From Candidatus Nitrosopumilus sp. (GTDB lineage Archaea > Thermoproteota > Nitrososphaeria > Nitrososphaerales > Nitrosopumilaceae), in NCBI GenBank assembly GCA_011055585.1, contig DRGT01000099.1:1-14214 (forward strand): a stretch of 14,214 nt of DNA, given 5' to 3'. Shown one piece after another: positions 12,619 through 14,214 of the stretch. Each line of letters begins with the position of its first letter. Within the stretch, counting starts at the first letter, position 1. Under the pieces are notes generated by a model. It did no database searches and was not told the DNA's origin. It was given only the letters and a program-made list of their open reading frames with translations. Both the position numbers and the translations under genes were made by a program.

Positions 12619-13607
12619 ATTTTTACTACCATTAAAAATGAGGTAATTACAGCAAGAATTCCAGAAAATATTCCAAGTTTGAAAATTACCGAACCAACTT
12701 GTTTTTCTGAGAGTGGTTGAGCACTTACAATTAATCTAACTAGACTGATTGGGGCCTTTTTATCAGGGGACGATTTTAGTTTAAAATCCTCAGTAATTTC
12801 AACTGGTTTTGTCTTTATTTCTCTATGCTCTACAATTTTTTTCATGCTTGCCAAAAACAAAAATGAGTTAACTACTGCAGGCAATAGTGCAACGGCTGCA
12901 ATTATTTCTACTTGACCTACAATTGCTAATGTACCATACATCCCTCCAAGCGTTAAAGCCCCTGAATCTCCAGGAAAAATCTTACTTGGAAATTTATGAT
13001 ATTTGTAAAAAGCAAGAGATGCAAAACCTAATGGAAGACTAGCAATTGCAATTTCATAATTTTGAACAATAAATAATGAAATTGTTAATGCAAAACCAGC
13101 AATTGTCATAAAACCACTTGCTACTCCATTCATAACATCAATAGAATTAACTGTATTACCAGTAATGACTATCATTATAATTATAATTGCCAAATACAAA
13201 ACTGGAATTTTTACTTCACCAAATATTGGAAATGCTAGATCAGAATCATATGCACCAAGAAAAATTATTGGAACAGCTGTAACCGCAAGAGCTATTGGTT
13301 TGAACCAACCTCCTAAAATTTTTTTGTCATCAATTAATCCAACAATAAAACAAAGTGAAGTAGTAATGATTATAGCTACAATTTCGTTTGTTGGAAAAAA
13401 TGCATACAATGCAAATTCTGATGCCAAGATTCCAGCAATAATTGAAAGACCACCAGGTCTTACAACCATTACATTTCCTTTTTTGAAAACATCTTTTACA
13501 GTATGATTTCTTTTTTCAAGATCTTTAATCAAAAGTGGAGTTGTTAAATAAACAACAAAGAATGCAATAACTGATGTTATTACTGCCGCAATAATTTCGT
13601 GTTCCAA
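12615..13607 (-). CDS. Polyprenyl-phosphate HexNAc-1-phosphate transferase (MraY/WecA/Alg7-like)
   Basis: This 330-residue multi-span membrane enzyme of the PNPT family (glycosyltransferase family 4 in Pfam) moves a sugar-1-phosphate from a UDP-sugar to dolichyl or polyprenyl phosphate, the first step of lipid-linked glycan assembly. About ten hydrophobic helices are visible. Key motifs are RPGG (50-53), GLIDDKK with D93 and D94, NTVNSIDVMNG with N154 and D157, and FPGDSGALTLGG with D214. The last cytoplasmic loop (HREIKTKPVEITEDF) takes the place of the usual His-rich loop. The start is TTG right after the Hel308 stop; no nearer ATG keeps helix 1. In archaea this activity (AglH-like) opens N-glycosylation of surface proteins, including the S-layer. 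Confidence 0.88.
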   Translation of the reverse strand: MEHEIIAAVITSVIAFFVVYLTTPLLIKDLEKRNHTVKDVFKKGNVMVVRPGGLSIIAGILASEFALYAFFPTNEIVAIIITTSLCFIVGLIDDKKILGGWFKPIALAVTAVPIIFLGAYDSDLAFPIFGEVKIPVLYLAIIIIMIVITGNTVNSIDVMNGVASGFMTIAGFALTISLFIVQNYEIAIASLPLGFASLAFYKYHKFPSKIFPGDSGALTLGGMYGTLAIVGQVEIIAAVALLPAVVNSFLFLASMKKIVEHREIKTKPVEITEDFKLKSSPDKKAPISLVRLIVSAQPLSEKQVGSVIFKLGIFSGILAVITSFLMVVKI

Positions 13608-14214
13608 TTATCTACCTTTTCGTAATTGAGACTTGATGTTATCTGCAAGTGTCGAACCAATTTTATCAATCTCTGCTAATTTTTTAACTGGAATTGCAGA
13701 CAAATCATCAAGGTTCTTTATACCATGTTTGAATAGTTTACGAGCACGAACTCGTCCAATTCCTTTAACTTTAATTAATTCAATCAATTCTTCTCGGATT
13801 CCATATTTGATCCGCTTCCGAATTATATCCAATTCATCCAAAAGATCCATTCTTTCAAGCTGTTTTGCTAGCTCATGAAGACAATAAACTAACCAATCTG
13901 CAGTCTCAACCATCCTATGCATATCCCCCGACTCGATTTTTAGATTATCTGAGAGGGAGACCTCAGAAGATTCTGTAATCCATGATTGCAAAGCAATCAG
14001 GCTTCTTGAACAATCATACTCTGAAATGGGTTCAATAAGTTCCGAAGCATGATTTTCAATCAAAAGACTGATTGTTTCGTAATCTTTGTTTCTAAGTGCA
14101 AATTTTGGGAAAAATTCTTCAGACGCTGAAACCAAATGTAAAAATCCCAAAGTATGTTTTCTTCCCTCTGAAACGTTTTCAATTGCATTTCGGAAAAAAG
14201 TTGCAGTTAATGGA
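13608..14214 (-). CDS. hel308: DNA helicase Hel308, C-terminal part (5' partial)
   Basis: The frame stays open to the right edge, beginning PLTATFFRNAIENVSEG, so the TTG at 14150 is internal and the motor domains lie outside the window. What is visible is the ratchet and C-terminal region of a superfamily 2 Hel308/Hjm helicase: LHLVSASEEFFP, a helical bundle (YDCSRSLIALQSWI, RMVETADWLVYCLHELAKQL), and a helix-hairpin-helix tail (IKVKGIGRVRARKLFKHGI, IDKIGSTLADNI). Hel308 acts 3' to 5' on stalled replication forks. The stop codon abuts the start of the membrane transferase, so the downstream operon may read through from here. Confidence 0.9.
   Translation of the reverse strand, partial: PLTATFFRNAIENVSEGRKHTLGFLHLVSASEEFFPKFALRNKDYETISLLIENHASELIEPISEYDCSRSLIALQSWITESSEVSLSDNLKIESGDMHRMVETADWLVYCLHELAKQLERMDLLDELDIIRKRIKYGIREELIELIKVKGIGRVRARKLFKHGIKNLDDLSAIPVKKLAEIDKIGSTLADNIKSQLRKGR

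Noticed and set aside
13165..13506. 113-codon plus-strand frame inside the transferase gene
   Set aside because: It mirrors the membrane-helix codons of the real gene on the opposite strand and shows no recognisable protein features.

Overview
The window looks like a piece of an AT-rich archaeal chromosome, most likely from a marine ammonia oxidiser of the Nitrososphaerota (Nitrosopumilus-like). This is inferred from protein content: an FttA/aCPSF1 termination nuclease, a SepF-like protein, Hel308, a TrmB-family regulator, and exported proteins with the IPSWIKT..GYW repeat common in that phylum. TATA-like boxes often lie 24-32 nt before start codons with no Shine-Dalgarno motif, as expected for leaderless transcripts. 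No rRNA, tRNA, CRISPR array, transposase or phage gene was seen.

Left part (1-4886): FttA (5' end outside the window) converges with a SepF-like gene, which follows a PP-loop tRNA-thiolase-like gene on the minus strand. An M24 peptidase diverges from the latter. Two small unrecognised genes then face away from each other with starts 11 bp apart.

Middle part (4883-8618), the accessory-looking section: two exported proteins share a previously unnamed two-cysteine module (C..[FW]YP.Y / W[FL]I..H / C...Y.D..W.Y.G.DR). Between them lies a TrmB-family regulator. Two 18-bp palindromes GTAATA-N6-TATTAC precede the regulator, and a related GTCATA-N6-TATGAC lies downstream of it. The third palindrome sits at the same distance from a TATA-like box as the one nearest the regulator gene and precedes a tiny ORF (38 or 53 codons). 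A 29-codon Cys-rich ORF converges on it, with its own TATA box. This reads as a small self-regulated locus. A GC-richer 63-bp island upstream of ilvE holds two antiparallel 20-codon ORFs or a structured RNA.

Right part (8619-14214): a plus-strand operon (branched-chain aminotransferase, Gfo/Idh/MocA oxidoreductase, Trm112-like protein) converges with a minus-strand operon whose genes touch or overlap by 4 nt: Hel308 (5' end outside the window), a polyprenyl-phosphate HexNAc-1-phosphate transferase, a HAD phosphatase, an ATP-grasp enzyme and a two-helix membrane protein. The transferase suggests a role in lipid-linked sugar or surface glycan assembly; how the HAD and ATP-grasp enzymes take part is unknown.
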